The position numbers were made by a program, and so were the translations under genes. The notes beneath the pieces were generated by a model. It saw only the letters and a program-made list of their open reading frames with translations. It did not search any database and was not told the origin of the DNA. DNA of 64,000 bases from assembly GCF_003003075.1 (NCBI RefSeq), contig NZ_PVTX01000003.1:62001-126000 (forward strand). Direction: 5' to 3'. Shown here piece after piece: positions 1 through 8,421 of this stretch (positions within the stretch are counted from its first letter, which is position 1; every line of letters starts with the position of its first letter). This DNA is from Isoptericola halotolerans. Its GTDB lineage: Bacteria; Actinomycetota; Actinomycetes; Actinomycetales; Cellulomonadaceae.

Positions 1-47
1 TGGCGGCGCACCAGAAGGAGCGCACCGGGCAGCGGCGCCGGTCCTGA
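1..47 (+). CDS. C-terminal end of an upstream gene (partial)
   Basis: One plus-strand frame is open from the window edge to a TGA at 45-47 and would encode a basic, hydrophilic tail ending in RRRS. No family can be named from about 14 residues. It is plausible as a gene end because the next gene has its own promoter-like hexamer downstream, but the reading frame could be chance. Confidence 0.3.
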   Translation, partial: AAHQKERTGQRRRS

Positions 48-122
48 CGTCCACGGGGTCGTGCGGCACCACCGCGAGGGGCCCCGCGTGCGGGCACCGC
101 ACATCCGCCGCACGGTGGTCGG

Positions 123-1118
123 GTGACCAGATTCGGATACACCCTGATGACCGAGCAGTCCGGTCCGCGGAGCCTCGTCGACTACGCGGTCCGGGCTGAG
201 GACGCCGGCTTCGAGTTCGAGGTGATGAGCGACCACTACTTCCCCTGGCTCGACACCCAGGGCCACTCCCCGTACGCGTGGAGCGTGCTGGGGGCCGTCT
301 CCCAGGCGACGCAGCGGGTCGGGCTCATGTCGTACGTGACATGCCCGACGCTGCGCTACCACCCCGCCGTCGTCGCCCAGAAGGCCGCCACCGTGGGTCT
401 GCTGTCCGAGGGACGCTTCACGCTGGGCCTCGGCGCGGGCGAGAACCTCAACGAGCACGTCGTGGGCGCCGGCTGGCCGGCCGTCGACGAACGCCACGAG
501 ATGCTCTCCGAGGCGGTCCAGATCATCGCGGCGCTGTTCGAGGGCAACCTGCTCAGCTTCCGCGGCGACCACTTCCAGGTGGACTCGGCGCGGCTGTGGG
601 ACCTGCCGGACGACCCCGTGGAGATCGGTGTCGCCGTCTCCGGCGAGCAGTCGGTGGGGACCTTCGCCACTCTCGCGGACCACCTGATCTCGACCGAGCC
701 GAAGCAGGGCCTGCTGCACCAGTGGGACTCCGCGCGCGCGGACGCGGACCTGCCGGCCTCGCGGAAGGTCGCGCAGATGCCGATCTCCTGGGACCCGGAC
801 CCCGATGCGGCCGTGCAGCGGGCCCACGAGCAGTTCCGCTGGTTCGGCCTGGGCTGGCCCGTGAACGCCAACCTGCCCACCACGGAGGCGTTCGACCACG
901 CCAGCGCGTTCGTGCGGCCGGAGGACGTCGCGGAGTCGATCCCCTGCGGGCCGGACCTCGACGCGATCGTCGAGGCGGCGTCGGCCTTCTGGGAGGCCGG
1001 GTACACCGACCTGGCGCTGCACCAGATCGGCGATGCCAAGCAGGAGGAGTTCCTCGGCACGGCCGCCGGGCCGCTGCTCGAGAAGCTCCGTGCGGCCGCG
1101 CCCGAGGCCACGGACTGA
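123..1118 (+). CDS. F420-dependent LLM-class oxidoreductase (TIGR03557-like)
   Basis: A 331-residue luciferase-like (TIM-barrel) monooxygenase-fold protein. The N-terminus (FGYTLMTEQ), the GLGAGE stretch near residue 103 and the NEHVVG segment fit the actinobacterial subgroup that uses reduced F420 rather than FMN; the natural substrate is unknown. It should be a cytosolic redox enzyme. Start is GTG at 123: a -10-like CACGGT at 111-116 lies six bases upstream and there is no Shine-Dalgarno sequence, suggesting a leaderless mRNA. It converges on the HxlR gene, separated by a strong hairpin. A second F420-type protein at 44.7 kb supports F420 use by this organism. Confidence 0.85.
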   Translation: MTRFGYTLMTEQSGPRSLVDYAVRAEDAGFEFEVMSDHYFPWLDTQGHSPYAWSVLGAVSQATQRVGLMSYVTCPTLRYHPAVVAQKAATVGLLSEGRFTLGLGAGENLNEHVVGAGWPAVDERHEMLSEAVQIIAALFEGNLLSFRGDHFQVDSARLWDLPDDPVEIGVAVSGEQSVGTFATLADHLISTEPKQGLLHQWDSARADADLPASRKVAQMPISWDPDPDAAVQRAHEQFRWFGLGWPVNANLPTTEAFDHASAFVRPEDVAESIPCGPDLDAIVEAASAFWEAGYTDLALHQIGDAKQEEFLGTAAGPLLEKLRAAAPEATD

Positions 1119-1124
1119 CCGACC

Positions 1125-1158
1125 GCGTCAGGGCGGAGCGACCGCTCCGCCCTGACGC
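1125..1158. terminator. Bidirectional hairpin between converging genes
   Basis: A perfect 15-bp GC-rich stem (GCGTCAGGGCGGAGC and its complement) with a GACC loop lies between the oxidoreductase and the HxlR gene and covers the last codons of the latter. No clear T-tract follows, as is common for actinobacterial terminators. Confidence 0.65.
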
Positions 1159-1475
1159 ACCGAGTTGATCTCGACCATCCGTTCCTCGCCCCAGTCCCCG
1201 AGCGGGCGCAGCGCCCGGTCCAGCGCGACGCCGTCGTCCGTGAGGCTGTAGACGACCTTGGGCGGCACCTGATCGTGCACCTCGCGGCGTACCACGCCGT
1301 CACGCTCCAGCTCACGGAGCTGCTGGACCAAGACCTTCTCGGAGACCCCGGTCAGCTCGCGACGCAGCTCACCGGTACGCCGCGGCCGCACCGACAGCGC
1401 CCACAGGATCAACGGCTTCCACTTGCCGCCGACGACGGCGACCGCCGCGTCGAGCCCGCACAGGAACTCTGCCAT
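1128..1475 (-). CDS. HxlR-family winged-helix transcriptional regulator
   Basis: A 115-residue protein with the HxlR-type core: an N-terminal Cys in the FLCGLDAAVAVVGGKWK segment, RRTGELRRELTGVSEKVL as recognition region, then QLRELERDGVV and PPKVVYSLTDDG. Such regulators are dimeric DNA-binding proteins, often sensing electrophiles or oxidants through the N-terminal Cys. It is divergent from the dehydrogenase at 1572, and a palindrome in the shared upstream region is the likely operator. It probably represses that neighbour and itself; the inducer is unknown. Confidence 0.9.
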   Translation of the reverse strand: MAEFLCGLDAAVAVVGGKWKPLILWALSVRPRRTGELRRELTGVSEKVLVQQLRELERDGVVRREVHDQVPPKVVYSLTDDGVALDRALRPLGDWGEERMVEINSVRQGGAVAPP

Positions 1476-1514
1476 GCCGCTTCCTCTCGCCGGTGGACAC
1501 GCACCTCGAGGTGG

Positions 1515-1536
1515 GTACGTACTTCAAAGTAGGTAC
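1515..1536. promoter_or_regulatory. Candidate HxlR operator
   Basis: An imperfect 22-bp palindrome, GTAC-N2-ACTT-CA-AAGT-N2-GTAC, lies between the divergent regulator and dehydrogenase. It contains a perfect TACTTCAAAGTA (1520-1531), and a further TACTTC follows at 1534-1539. HxlR/YodB-type regulators bind TACTT/AAGTA palindromes. It sits about where the -35 region of the dehydrogenase should be, as expected for repression. Confidence 0.65.
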
Positions 1537-1571
1537 TTCACCCCTGGGGCGGTTGCGCTCAGACTCACTGT

Positions 1572-2480
1572 ATGACCACCGAGCGGGCAACACCCGCGAG
1601 CACCACCGCCGTCGTCGGCCTCGGCCCCATGGGGAGCGCGCTCGCGCGAGCCCTGCTGGCCGCCGGGCCGCCGCCCGTCGTCTGGAACCGGACGCGCTCG
1701 CGGGCGACGGACCTCGCCGCCGAGGGCGCCGTGTCCGCCTCCGACCTGTCTGACGCCGTGGCCTCGGCCGACCTGGTGATCAGCTGCCTGCGCGACCACG
1801 CGACGACGCGCTCCGTCCTGGCCACGGTGCCGCACGAGACGCTGCGCGGACGGACCGTCGTGATCCTCGCCTCGGCGACACCCGACGAGGCGCGCGCCAC
1901 GCACGCCTGGGCGGTCGCCCGCGGCCTGACGGTGCTGGTCGGATCGATCATGGTGCCCGTCCCGCTGGTCGGCACGCCCGAGGCCCAGATCCTCTACGCG
2001 GGCGACCCTGCGCTCGTCGAGCGGCACCGCGACGTCCTCGAACGGTTGGCCGGCCGCACCGACCACGTCGGCGAGGACCCCGGGCACGCGTCCCTGCTGG
2101 ACACCGCCATGCTCGAGGTCTACTTCGCCGGCATGACGGCGTTCCTGCACGGGGCCGCGATGGCCGCCCGCGAGGGGATCGACGCCACGACGTTCGCCGC
2201 CTACGCCCGCGACGTGCTGGCGTTGCTGCCGGACACGGTGGACGGGCTCGCGGCGGACGTCGACGCCGGGCGGCACCCGGGCCACGAGGACACCATCGCC
2301 ATGGAGCTGGCCGCGCTGGAGCACATGGTCGCCACCAGCGAGGCGACCGGCGTCGACCCCTCGCTGCCGGTGCTCATGCGCCGGCTCGCCCACGACGCGG
2401 TGGCGGCCGGGCACGGCGGCGACTCCTGGTCCCGCGTGGTGGACGTGCTGCGCGGGACGGTCCGCACGCCGGCGGCGTAG
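1572..2480 (+). CDS. NAD(P)-dependent beta-hydroxyacid dehydrogenase / imine-reductase-like protein
   Basis: A 302-residue Rossmann protein. The dinucleotide motif VVGLGPMGSALARAL is at residues 14-28, and the C-terminal helical part (VYFAGMTAFLHGAAMA) resembles the imine reductase branch of the 6-phosphogluconate-dehydrogenase superfamily. The substrate cannot be read from sequence. ATG at 1572 follows CAGACT (1560-1565) by six bases, so it may be leaderless. The divergent HxlR gene and the palindrome between them suggest induction by a reactive small molecule. Confidence 0.8.
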   Translation: MTTERATPASTTAVVGLGPMGSALARALLAAGPPPVVWNRTRSRATDLAAEGAVSASDLSDAVASADLVISCLRDHATTRSVLATVPHETLRGRTVVILASATPDEARATHAWAVARGLTVLVGSIMVPVPLVGTPEAQILYAGDPALVERHRDVLERLAGRTDHVGEDPGHASLLDTAMLEVYFAGMTAFLHGAAMAAREGIDATTFAAYARDVLALLPDTVDGLAADVDAGRHPGHEDTIAMELAALEHMVATSEATGVDPSLPVLMRRLAHDAVAAGHGGDSWSRVVDVLRGTVRTPAA

Positions 2481-2518
2481 CCAGGGCAGAACTCTCGGCG
2501 ACGCCCTACGGTGCACTC

Positions 2519-3754
2519 ATGCCCGATGACGGCGGTACGCCACCGCACGTGCCCGACGACGACGCCCCGGACGGCGGCACCCGCCCCGTGCTGCACGACT
2601 CCGCCCGCCCGCCGCGGTGGGTGCCCCGCGTCCTCGTGATGGGTGCGGTGGCCGTGTTCGTCGCGGCCTGGACGTGGACGGCCCTCGGCCAGCTCACCAC
2701 CCTGTTCGTCTACCTGCTGATCGCGTTCTTTCTCACGCTGGCGCTGGAGCCGGTCGTCACCTGGCTGGTGCGGCACGGGTGGCGGCGCGGGCTCGCCGCG
2801 GGCACGGCGTTCTTCGGCTCGGTGATCGTGGCCCTCGTGGTGCTGGCCCTGTTCGGCAACCTGTTCATCCAGCAGCTCGTGCAGCTCGTCGGCGTCCTGC
2901 CGGAGCTGTACGTGGCGGCGAGCGGGAGGATCCAGGAGACCTTCGACGTCGAGCTGCCCGCGTCCGACGACCTGCTGGCCCAGCTCGTCACCGAGTACGG
3001 CACCGACGTCGCCACCGGGACGATCGCCGTGGGGACCACGGTGGTCGGGCTCGTCTTCGCGGCGCTGACGATCGGCCTGGTCACCTACTACCTCATGGCC
3101 GCCGGGCCCCAGTTCCGGGCCGCGGTGTGCCGGTGGCTCAGCCCCGGCCGCCAGACCGAGGTGCTGCGCCTGTGGGAGATCACCCAGGTCAAGGTGTCCG
3201 ACTTCATCAGCTCGCGCATCGTGCTCGCCGCGCTCTCGGCCGCCTTCACCGCGGTGTTCCTGGTGATCGTGGGCACGCCGTACGCGCTGCCCCTGGCGCT
3301 GTTCACCGGCATCGTCTCGCAGTTCATCCCGACGATCGGCACCTACATCGGCGGTGCGCTGCCCGTGGCGGTCGCCCTGACGTCCCAGGGGGTGCCGCAG
3401 GCCGTCGCGGTGCTGGCGTTCATCATCGCCTACCAGCAGCTCGAGAACCTCTACTTCTCGCCGAAGGTCTCGGCCCGCGCGCTGGAGATGAACCCGGCGA
3501 TGAGCTTCGTCGCGGTGCTCGCGTTCGGTGCCGTGTTCGGGGCGCTCGGAGCGTTCCTGGCCCTGCCGATCGCCGCCACGATCCAGGCGGTGGCGAACAC
3601 CTACCTGCAGCGGCACGAGCTGATCGACTCCGAGCTGCTCCGCGACCCGGAACGTGCGCCGTCGCGCAAGGGCTCGCGCCGGGCGCGCAACGCGCGGGCC
3701 GCCCGGGAGGCGGCGAGGACCGTGGACCAGCGCCGCGCCGACGGTCTCGAGTGA
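2519..3754 (+). CDS. AI-2E family membrane transporter
   Basis: A 411-residue polytopic inner-membrane protein with about eight hydrophobic segments and the family hallmark region near residues 255-300 (FTGIVSQFIPTIGTYIGG, then IAYQQLENLYFSPKV). Members export autoinducer-2 in E. coli (TqsA) or act as ion/H+ antiporters; the substrate here is not determinable. The N-terminus is Asp/Pro-rich and the C-terminus basic, both probably cytosolic. TACGGT (2507-2512) ends six bases before the ATG, fitting a leaderless transcript. Confidence 0.85.
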   Translation: MPDDGGTPPHVPDDDAPDGGTRPVLHDSARPPRWVPRVLVMGAVAVFVAAWTWTALGQLTTLFVYLLIAFFLTLALEPVVTWLVRHGWRRGLAAGTAFFGSVIVALVVLALFGNLFIQQLVQLVGVLPELYVAASGRIQETFDVELPASDDLLAQLVTEYGTDVATGTIAVGTTVVGLVFAALTIGLVTYYLMAAGPQFRAAVCRWLSPGRQTEVLRLWEITQVKVSDFISSRIVLAALSAAFTAVFLVIVGTPYALPLALFTGIVSQFIPTIGTYIGGALPVAVALTSQGVPQAVAVLAFIIAYQQLENLYFSPKVSARALEMNPAMSFVAVLAFGAVFGALGAFLALPIAATIQAVANTYLQRHELIDSELLRDPERAPSRKGSRRARNARAAREAARTVDQRRADGLE

Positions 3755-3825
3755 ACCCGCCGGACTGACCGACGCGGTCAACGTCACCCGGCGCGGGATT
3801 GCGCGGTGCCCGCACGCGCGGAACG

Positions 3826-5976
3826 ATGCAGACCGTGATCCCGTCTACCCAGGCCACGCGGCGACGCGTGGCCCTCCTCGCCCCTCGGACGCTGCTGCTC
3901 ACGGTCGCGCTGCCGGTGCTGCTCGCCCTCACGGCCACCACCGCGCACGCCGAGCCCCCGCTGCGCGAGCTGGACGGCGACGTGACGGACGTCGCCGGGG
4001 TGCTCAGCGAGGACGAGGTCGCCGAGGTGCAGGACGCCCTCGACACCCTCGCGGAGGACAGCTCGTACCAGCTCTTCGTCGTCTACGCGGAGAGCTTCGA
4101 CGGCACCGACGGGCGCAGCTGGGCGGACGCCACCGCGACCAACGCCCAGCTCGGCCCCGACGACTTGCTGCTCGCCGTCGCCACCGAGGACCGCCTCTAC
4201 GGGCTGAGCTGGGACAACAACATCGACCTGTCGGACGAGCAGCTCGACGCCGTCCGCGACGCCACGGTCGACGAGCTGCGCGACGACGACTGGGCCGGCG
4301 CCACGGTCGCCGCCGTCGACGCCACGCTGGCGGTCACCGGCTCCGGCGACGCCTCCACCACCGGTGTCGCGGACGACGGCGACTCCTCCGGCGGGCTCCC
4401 GGTGCCCGGGCCGCTGCTGGTCGGCGGGATCGCCGTCGTCGCCGCCGGCGGCGTCTTCCTGTGGTCCCGCTCGCGGCGGGACAAGGACCTGACCCGTCGC
4501 GGCGCCGCCGCGGCCGCCGCCCGCACGGGGGCCGGCGGCCCGGACCCCGACCCGCTCGCCAACATCACCACCACCGAGCTCGCCCAGCGTGCCGGCAGCG
4601 CCCTGGTCGCCGTCGACGACGCGATCAAGACGTCCGAGCAGGAGCTCGGCTTCGCGCAGGCGGAGTTCGGGCTCGAGGCGACCCGGGAGTTCACCGCGGC
4701 GCTGGAGGAGGCCCGCGCGGACGTCGCCGAGGCCTTCCGGCTGCGCCAGGGGCTCGAGGACAGCGTCCCGCCGGGTGGTTCCCTCGGCGACGCGCCGCCG
4801 TCGGACGCCGCCCGGCAGCGCGCCGTGCTGGCCGACGTCATCCGGCGCTGCGAGGCCGCGGCGGCCACCCTCGACGCCCAGGCCGACTCCTTCGACGACC
4901 TGCGCCGCCTGCAGTCCCGCGCGCCGCAGGTGCTCGACGAGACCGAGCAGCGCGCCGGTGAGATCGAGGCGCGGATCGAGGTCGCCCGCAGCACCCTCGC
5001 CGGGCTGACCGCCACCTACCCCGCGTCGGCGCTGGCGTCCGTGCGCGACAACCCGGACCAGGTGGCAGCGCTCGTCACCAACGCCCGCGAGGCGGTCGCG
5101 GCCGGGCGGACCGCCGTCCAGAAGCGCAAGAAGGCGGTCGCAGTCGCCGAGGCCCGGGCGGCGCAGAACGCGCTCGGGCAAGCTGTCACCCTGCTCGACG
5201 AGGTCGCGAGCGCCGGCGACGACCTCGCGTCCGCCGCGACCAACCTCGACAAGGGCATCGCGTCGATCACGCAGGACATCGTCGACGCCGAGCGCCTCGC
5301 GTCCGGCGACCTGGCCGCGCAGGGCGCCGCCGCCGAGGCGCGGTCCGCTGCCGAGCAGGCCCGCAGCGCCCGCGACGGCGGCGACCCGCTGGCCGCGCTC
5401 GCCCGCCTGACCTCCGCGGAGGCCGCCCTCGACGCCGCCCTCGCACCCGCCCGGCAGCAGGCCGAGTCCGACGCCCGCGCCAAGGCGCTGCTGCGCGACG
5501 TCCTCGGTCGTGTCGAGTCCCAGCTCCGCGCGACGCAGAGCTTCGTCACCACCCGTCGCGGCGCCGTCGGCCCCGACGCCCGCACCCGGCTGGCCGAGGC
5601 CGAGCGCCTCGCCGCCGAGGCCCGGTCGCTGCAGGCCACCGACCCGCACGCGGCGCTCGCGACGGCGCAGCAGGCCGAGCGCTACGTCCAGCAGGCGACC
5701 CAGATGGCGCAGACCGACACCTCCGGCTGGGACATGCGGCAGGGAGGGTTCGCCGGTCCCGGTCGCCGCTCCTCCGACGTGGGCGGCATGATCCTCGGAG
5801 GGATCGTCCTCGACTCGGTCCTGCGCGGCTCCGGGCGCGGCCGACGGCGGGGCCGCGGCTACGGCGGCGGGTTCGGCGGGGGCTTCGGTGGCGGGTTCGG
5901 CGGCGGTTCCCGCGGCGGTTTCGGGGGTGGTTTCGGCGGGGGAGGCGGCCGGGGCGGCGCCGGTGGCCGCTTCTGA
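3826..5976 (+). CDS. Secreted/anchored TPM-domain protein with coiled coil and Gly-rich tail
   Basis: About 716 residues from ATG 3826; an in-frame TTG at 3799 is less likely because the signal peptide fits the ATG. Order: Arg-rich n-region, hydrophobic core and AHA cleavage site; TPM domain (DVAGVLSEDEVAEVQDALD onward); a transmembrane segment around residues 200-220; a long Ala/Glu-rich coiled coil; and a Gly-rich tail of GGGF repeats. TPM domains occur in envelope and photosystem-repair proteins. The next gene is pspA, so an envelope-stress role is likely. The long reading frame on the opposite strand is a codon-bias shadow. Confidence 0.8.
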   Translation: MQTVIPSTQATRRRVALLAPRTLLLTVALPVLLALTATTAHAEPPLRELDGDVTDVAGVLSEDEVAEVQDALDTLAEDSSYQLFVVYAESFDGTDGRSWADATATNAQLGPDDLLLAVATEDRLYGLSWDNNIDLSDEQLDAVRDATVDELRDDDWAGATVAAVDATLAVTGSGDASTTGVADDGDSSGGLPVPGPLLVGGIAVVAAGGVFLWSRSRRDKDLTRRGAAAAAARTGAGGPDPDPLANITTTELAQRAGSALVAVDDAIKTSEQELGFAQAEFGLEATREFTAALEEARADVAEAFRLRQGLEDSVPPGGSLGDAPPSDAARQRAVLADVIRRCEAAAATLDAQADSFDDLRRLQSRAPQVLDETEQRAGEIEARIEVARSTLAGLTATYPASALASVRDNPDQVAALVTNAREAVAAGRTAVQKRKKAVAVAEARAAQNALGQAVTLLDEVASAGDDLASAATNLDKGIASITQDIVDAERLASGDLAAQGAAAEARSAAEQARSARDGGDPLAALARLTSAEAALDAALAPARQQAESDARAKALLRDVLGRVESQLRATQSFVTTRRGAVGPDARTRLAEAERLAAEARSLQATDPHAALATAQQAERYVQQATQMAQTDTSGWDMRQGGFAGPGRRSSDVGGMILGGIVLDSVLRGSGRGRRRGRGYGGGFGGGFGGGFGGGSRGGFGGGFGGGGGRGGAGGRF

Positions 5977-6064
5977 CGTCGACGCGCCGGGAACCACGGA
6001 GCCTCCGCCGTCGTCCTAGTCATCAACACCAACCAGCGGGAATCACGGACCAGGAAGGCACGTC

Positions 6065-6802
6065 ATGACGCAGAAGCAGAGCATCCTCGGGCGCATCAGC
6101 CAGCTCGCGAAGGCCAACATCAACGCGATGCTGGACCGTGCCGAGGACCCGGCCAAGATGATCGACCAGCTGATCCGTGACTACACGAACAACATCGCGG
6201 AGGCCGAGCAGGCGATCGCCCAGACGATCGGCAACCTGCGGCTGGCCGAGCAGGACTACCACGAGGACGTGCAGTCCGTGCAGGAGTGGGGCGCCAAGGC
6301 GCTGGCCGCCTCCCGCAAGGCCGACGAGCGACGCAGCGCGGGCGACACCGTCAACGCCGACAAGTTCGACCAGCTCGCCAAGGTGGCGCTGCGCAAGCAG
6401 CTCGACGCCGAGAACGAGGTCACGACGTCCCGGCCGATGATCGAGCAGCAGCAGGTCACGGTCGAGAAGCTGAAGACCGGTCTGGCCCAGATGAAGGACC
6501 GGCTCGTCGAGCTGAAGTCGAAGCGCGACCAGCTCGTCGCCCGGCAGAAGGCCGCCGAGGCGCAGCAGACCGTGCAGGGCGCGATCAGCTCCATCAACAT
6601 CATGGACCCGACCAGCGAGCTCTCGCGGTTCGAAGAGGCGGTGCGCCGCGAGGAGGCGCAGGCCATGGGTCAGGCGGAGATCGCGGCGTCCTCCCTGGAG
6701 TCGCAGTTCTCCGAGCTCGAGGGGTCGATGGAGGACCTCGAGCTGGAGGCCCGCCTCGCCGCGCTCAAGGCGGGCACCCCGCAGAACCAGATCGAGTCCT
6801 GA
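6065..6802 (+). CDS. pspA: PspA/IM30 family phage-shock protein
   Basis: A 245-residue, largely coiled-coil protein beginning QKQSILGRISQLAKANINAMLDRAEDP, the canonical PspA/Vipp1 amphipathic start, followed by MIDQLIRDYTNNIAEAEQAIAQ. PspA binds stressed cytoplasmic membrane and maintains the proton-motive force. AGGAAGG lies upstream of the ATG. It follows the TPM gene by 88 bases and is probably co-transcribed. A repeat array starts two bases after its stop codon. Confidence 0.9.
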   Translation: MTQKQSILGRISQLAKANINAMLDRAEDPAKMIDQLIRDYTNNIAEAEQAIAQTIGNLRLAEQDYHEDVQSVQEWGAKALAASRKADERRSAGDTVNADKFDQLAKVALRKQLDAENEVTTSRPMIEQQQVTVEKLKTGLAQMKDRLVELKSKRDQLVARQKAAEAQQTVQGAISSINIMDPTSELSRFEEAVRREEAQAMGQAEIAASSLESQFSELEGSMEDLELEARLAALKAGTPQNQIES

Positions 6803-6803
6803 C

Positions 6804-6910
6804 GAGGTAGGGGCGCCGAGGCCGAGGTAGTAGCGGCGTCGCCGAGGTAGTAGCGCTGGCGCGCTACCTCGGCCGGCGCGCTACTACCTCGGCGAGGCCC
6901 GCACTACCTC
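6804..6910. repeat. GAGGTAG repeat array A (3 forward + 3 reverse)
   Basis: GAGGTAG cores start at 6804, 6824 and 6844. Reverse-complement cores (CTACCTC) occupy 6864-6870, 6884-6890 and 6904-6910. Every step within each set is exactly 20 bp. The forward set follows pspA and the reverse set follows the amidotransferase gene, which converge here. The two sets can pair, for example GCCGAGGTAGTAGCGC at 6841 with the downstream inverted copies. Confidence 0.9.
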
Positions 6911-6916
6911 GGGGTG

Positions 6917-7708
6917 CTAGCCGGCTGCGGCGAGCGCGACCTCGTCCGGGCCGTCGACGGCGCCGCGCACCTGCTCGAGGAACGCCTGGGCGAGCAGGTC
7001 GCCCGTCCGCGCCAGACCGTCGTCGTGCGCGGTCACCTGGGCATGGACGGCGGCCGTGTCGACGTCGACCTCCCCGAGCGCCCAGCGCACCGCCAGGGAC
7101 GGGCTCGCCTCCGGGTGGAACTGCACACCCAGCGCGGAGCCCCAGCGGAACGCCTGGTACGGGTACATGTCGGACCAGCCGAGCCACTGGGCGCCCGCGG
7201 GCAGCTCGATGATCGCGTCGGAGTGCATCGAGACCACCGGGGTCACGCAGCCAGGCGTCTCGACGTCGTCGGAACACGTCGCGCCGGCGGACCGGACGAG
7301 CGGTGCGAGGACCGGGTCCTCCAGCGCCTCGGCACGCCAGTGCACGTCGACGACGCCGGCCTCCCGCCCGGGCGGGGCGGCCACCTGCACCGCTCCCCCG
7401 CCGGCGACGGCGAGCAGCTGGGCACCGAGACAGATGCCGAGCGTGGGCAGCCCGTCGACGGCGGCGCGCGCCAGGAGCGAGCGCACCGCGGGGAGCCAGG
7501 GGGCGTCGTCGTCCGCGTAGGCGTGCATCTGCCCGCCGAGGACGATCAGGCCGTCACCGCACTCCTCGAGCGACGGCACCGGGTCCCCGGCGAAGGGTCG
7601 GACGACGCGGGCTCCCGGGAACGTCCGGGCGTACCGGTCGAGCGGCACGTCGGAGCCGTGCTGCAGGACGGTCACCTGCGGGTGGTCGGAGCGTGTGAAG
7701 TCGGGCAC
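6917..7708 (-). CDS. Class I glutamine amidotransferase-like protein
   Basis: A 263-residue GATase1 protein with the nucleophile motif GICLGAQLLA and the His-Glu motif VQFHPEAS, so the Cys-His-Glu triad is intact. Stand-alone enzymes of this type (GMP-synthase-like) hydrolyse glutamine or gamma-glutamyl compounds; the acceptor is unknown. Start GTG 7708 is preceded on its strand by TAATCT (7722-7717) with eight bases between, suggesting a leaderless mRNA divergent from the NYN gene. Its 3' end faces array A. Confidence 0.82.
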   Translation of the reverse strand: MPDFTRSDHPQVTVLQHGSDVPLDRYARTFPGARVVRPFAGDPVPSLEECGDGLIVLGGQMHAYADDDAPWLPAVRSLLARAAVDGLPTLGICLGAQLLAVAGGGAVQVAAPPGREAGVVDVHWRAEALEDPVLAPLVRSAGATCSDDVETPGCVTPVVSMHSDAIIELPAGAQWLGWSDMYPYQAFRWGSALGVQFHPEASPSLAVRWALGEVDVDTAAVHAQVTAHDDGLARTGDLLAQAFLEQVRGAVDGPDEVALAAAG

Positions 7709-7788
7709 GGCCGCTGAGATTACTCCGACCTGTCGCCGCGGTCCATGCTCGACCGCCGGAGCGACGACGGCCCGCGTACCCTGGGCGC

Positions 7789-8418
7789 ATGGTCTCCCCC
7801 TTCTCCGCGCCGATCACCTCGCCTGCGCCGTCGCCGAGCCCGGCGTCGCCGAACGAGCCGACCCGCACCACGTACCTCCTGGTCGACGGCGAGAACATCG
7901 ACGCCACGCTCGGCATGAACGTGCTGAACCGCCGCCCCAACCCCGAGGAGCGGCCGCGCTGGGACCGGATCACCAAGTTCGCGAGCAAGGTGTGGGGCTC
8001 CGACGTCGTCCCGCTGTTCTTCCTCAACGCGACCAGCGGCCAGATGCCGATGTCGTTCGTGCAGGCGCTGCTCGCGATGGGCTACCGGCCCATCCCGCTG
8101 GCGGCGAACGGTGACGAGAAGGTCGTCGACCTCGGTATCCAGCGCACCCTGGAGGCCATCGCCGGGCGCGAGGGCGACGTCCTGCTCGCGAGCCACGACG
8201 GCGACTTCCTGCCCCAGATCGAGCGCCTCCTGGCCGACGACGGCCGGCGGGTCGGGCTGCTGGCCTTCCGCGAGTTCGTCAACGGCCAGCTCACCTCGCT
8301 GACCGAGGAGGGGCTGGAGATCTTCGACCTGGAGGGCGACGTCGACGCCTTCACCAGCCCGCTGCCGCGCGTGCGGATCATCCCGATCGACGAGTTCGAC
8401 CCGCTGCGCTACCTCTGA
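7789..8418 (+). CDS. NYN-domain (PIN-like) putative ribonuclease
   Basis: A 209-residue protein with a Pro/Ser-rich N-terminus of about 25 residues, then a NYN fold: LLVDGEN (Asp33-Asn36) and, near residue 145, LLASHDGDFLPQIERLL with the conserved acidic residues. NYN proteins are metal-dependent nucleases acting on RNA; the target is unknown. TACCCT (7777-7782) ends six bases before ATG, consistent with a leaderless mRNA. Its stop lies three bases from the end of the converging membrane-protein gene. Confidence 0.82.
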   Translation: MVSPFSAPITSPAPSPSPASPNEPTRTTYLLVDGENIDATLGMNVLNRRPNPEERPRWDRITKFASKVWGSDVVPLFFLNATSGQMPMSFVQALLAMGYRPIPLAANGDEKVVDLGIQRTLEAIAGREGDVLLASHDGDFLPQIERLLADDGRRVGLLAFREFVNGQLTSLTEEGLEIFDLEGDVDAFTSPLPRVRIIPIDEFDPLRYL

Positions 8419-8421
8419 CGC

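Noticed and set aside
48-110. Hairpin-like GC-rich sequence before the first complete gene
   Set aside because: Partial complementarity (GCGAGGGGCCCCGCG) is short and expected by chance at this GC content.
3799-3825. Upstream TTG start for the TPM protein
   Set aside because: It adds nine residues before a normal signal peptide and has no better ribosome site than the ATG at 3826.
3784-5997. Long minus-strand open frame of about 737 codons opposite the TPM gene
   Set aside because: Gly/Arg/Val-rich translation with no domain; it exists because of third-position GC bias of the real plus-strand gene.
6804-6910. Repeat arrays as coding tandem repeats
   Set aside because: The 20-bp period breaks the frame and TAG occurs in every unit.
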